5,361 bases of DNA from JACRFW01 sp964531745 (GTDB lineage Bacteria; Patescibacteriota; Patescibacteriia; Magasanikbacterales; GWA2-37-8). The notes below the pieces were generated by a model. That model did no database searches and was not told the origin of the DNA. It worked only from the letters and a program-made list of their open reading frames with translations. The stretch is taken from NCBI GenBank assembly GCA_964531745.1, contig CAZHFX010000035.1, positions 1-5,361 on the forward strand, written 5' to 3'. Both the position numbers and the translations under genes were made by a program. Of the stretch, positions 5,330 to 5,361 are shown in pieces; the first letter of the stretch is position 1, and every line of letters starts with the position of its first letter.

Positions 5330-5361
5330 TGCTGTTCCGAAAATTTGAAAACAAAAAAATA

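Overview
The window looks like chromosomal DNA from an uncultured bacterium. RuvA and the tight bacterial-style pyr gene run argue for Bacteria, and TGA is used as a stop, so the standard bacterial code fits. Weak or absent Shine-Dalgarno sequences, very short leaders and compact spacing would suit a Patescibacteria/CPR-type genome, but that placement is inference and no gene here proves it.

Layout. The plus strand (1-1970) carries the end of a pyrimidine biosynthesis operon: a 5'-truncated pyrK (electron-transfer subunit of dihydroorotate dehydrogenase), pyrE (orotate phosphoribosyltransferase) and pyrF (OMP decarboxylase), separated by 5 nt and 1 nt. Together they cover dihydroorotate to orotate to OMP to UMP. 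The remainder (1963-5288) is on the minus strand, read from right to left: a 531-residue protein I do not recognise, a NIF3/DUF34-family metal-binding protein, and ruvA, the Holliday-junction binding subunit. The ends of pyrF and ruvA overlap by 8 bp.

Control signals are clearest on the minus strand. The unknown gene has a near-perfect TTGACA-N17-TATACT promoter only 12 nt before its ATG. The NIF3 gene has a perfect -35 with a weak -10. A strong intrinsic terminator follows the NIF3 gene, and its T-tract appears to serve as the -35 of ruvA. A small hairpin-forming repeat spans the NIF3 stop codon.

Most notable: PyrE and PyrF both read like the two halves of the eukaryotic bifunctional UMP synthase, including the short motif that opens the decarboxylase half, yet they are separate ORFs one nucleotide apart. 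The large unknown protein with its Asp-His-His motif is the second point of interest. No CRISPR array, transposase, integrase, tRNA or rRNA was seen. All intergenic gaps are about 105 bp or shorter.
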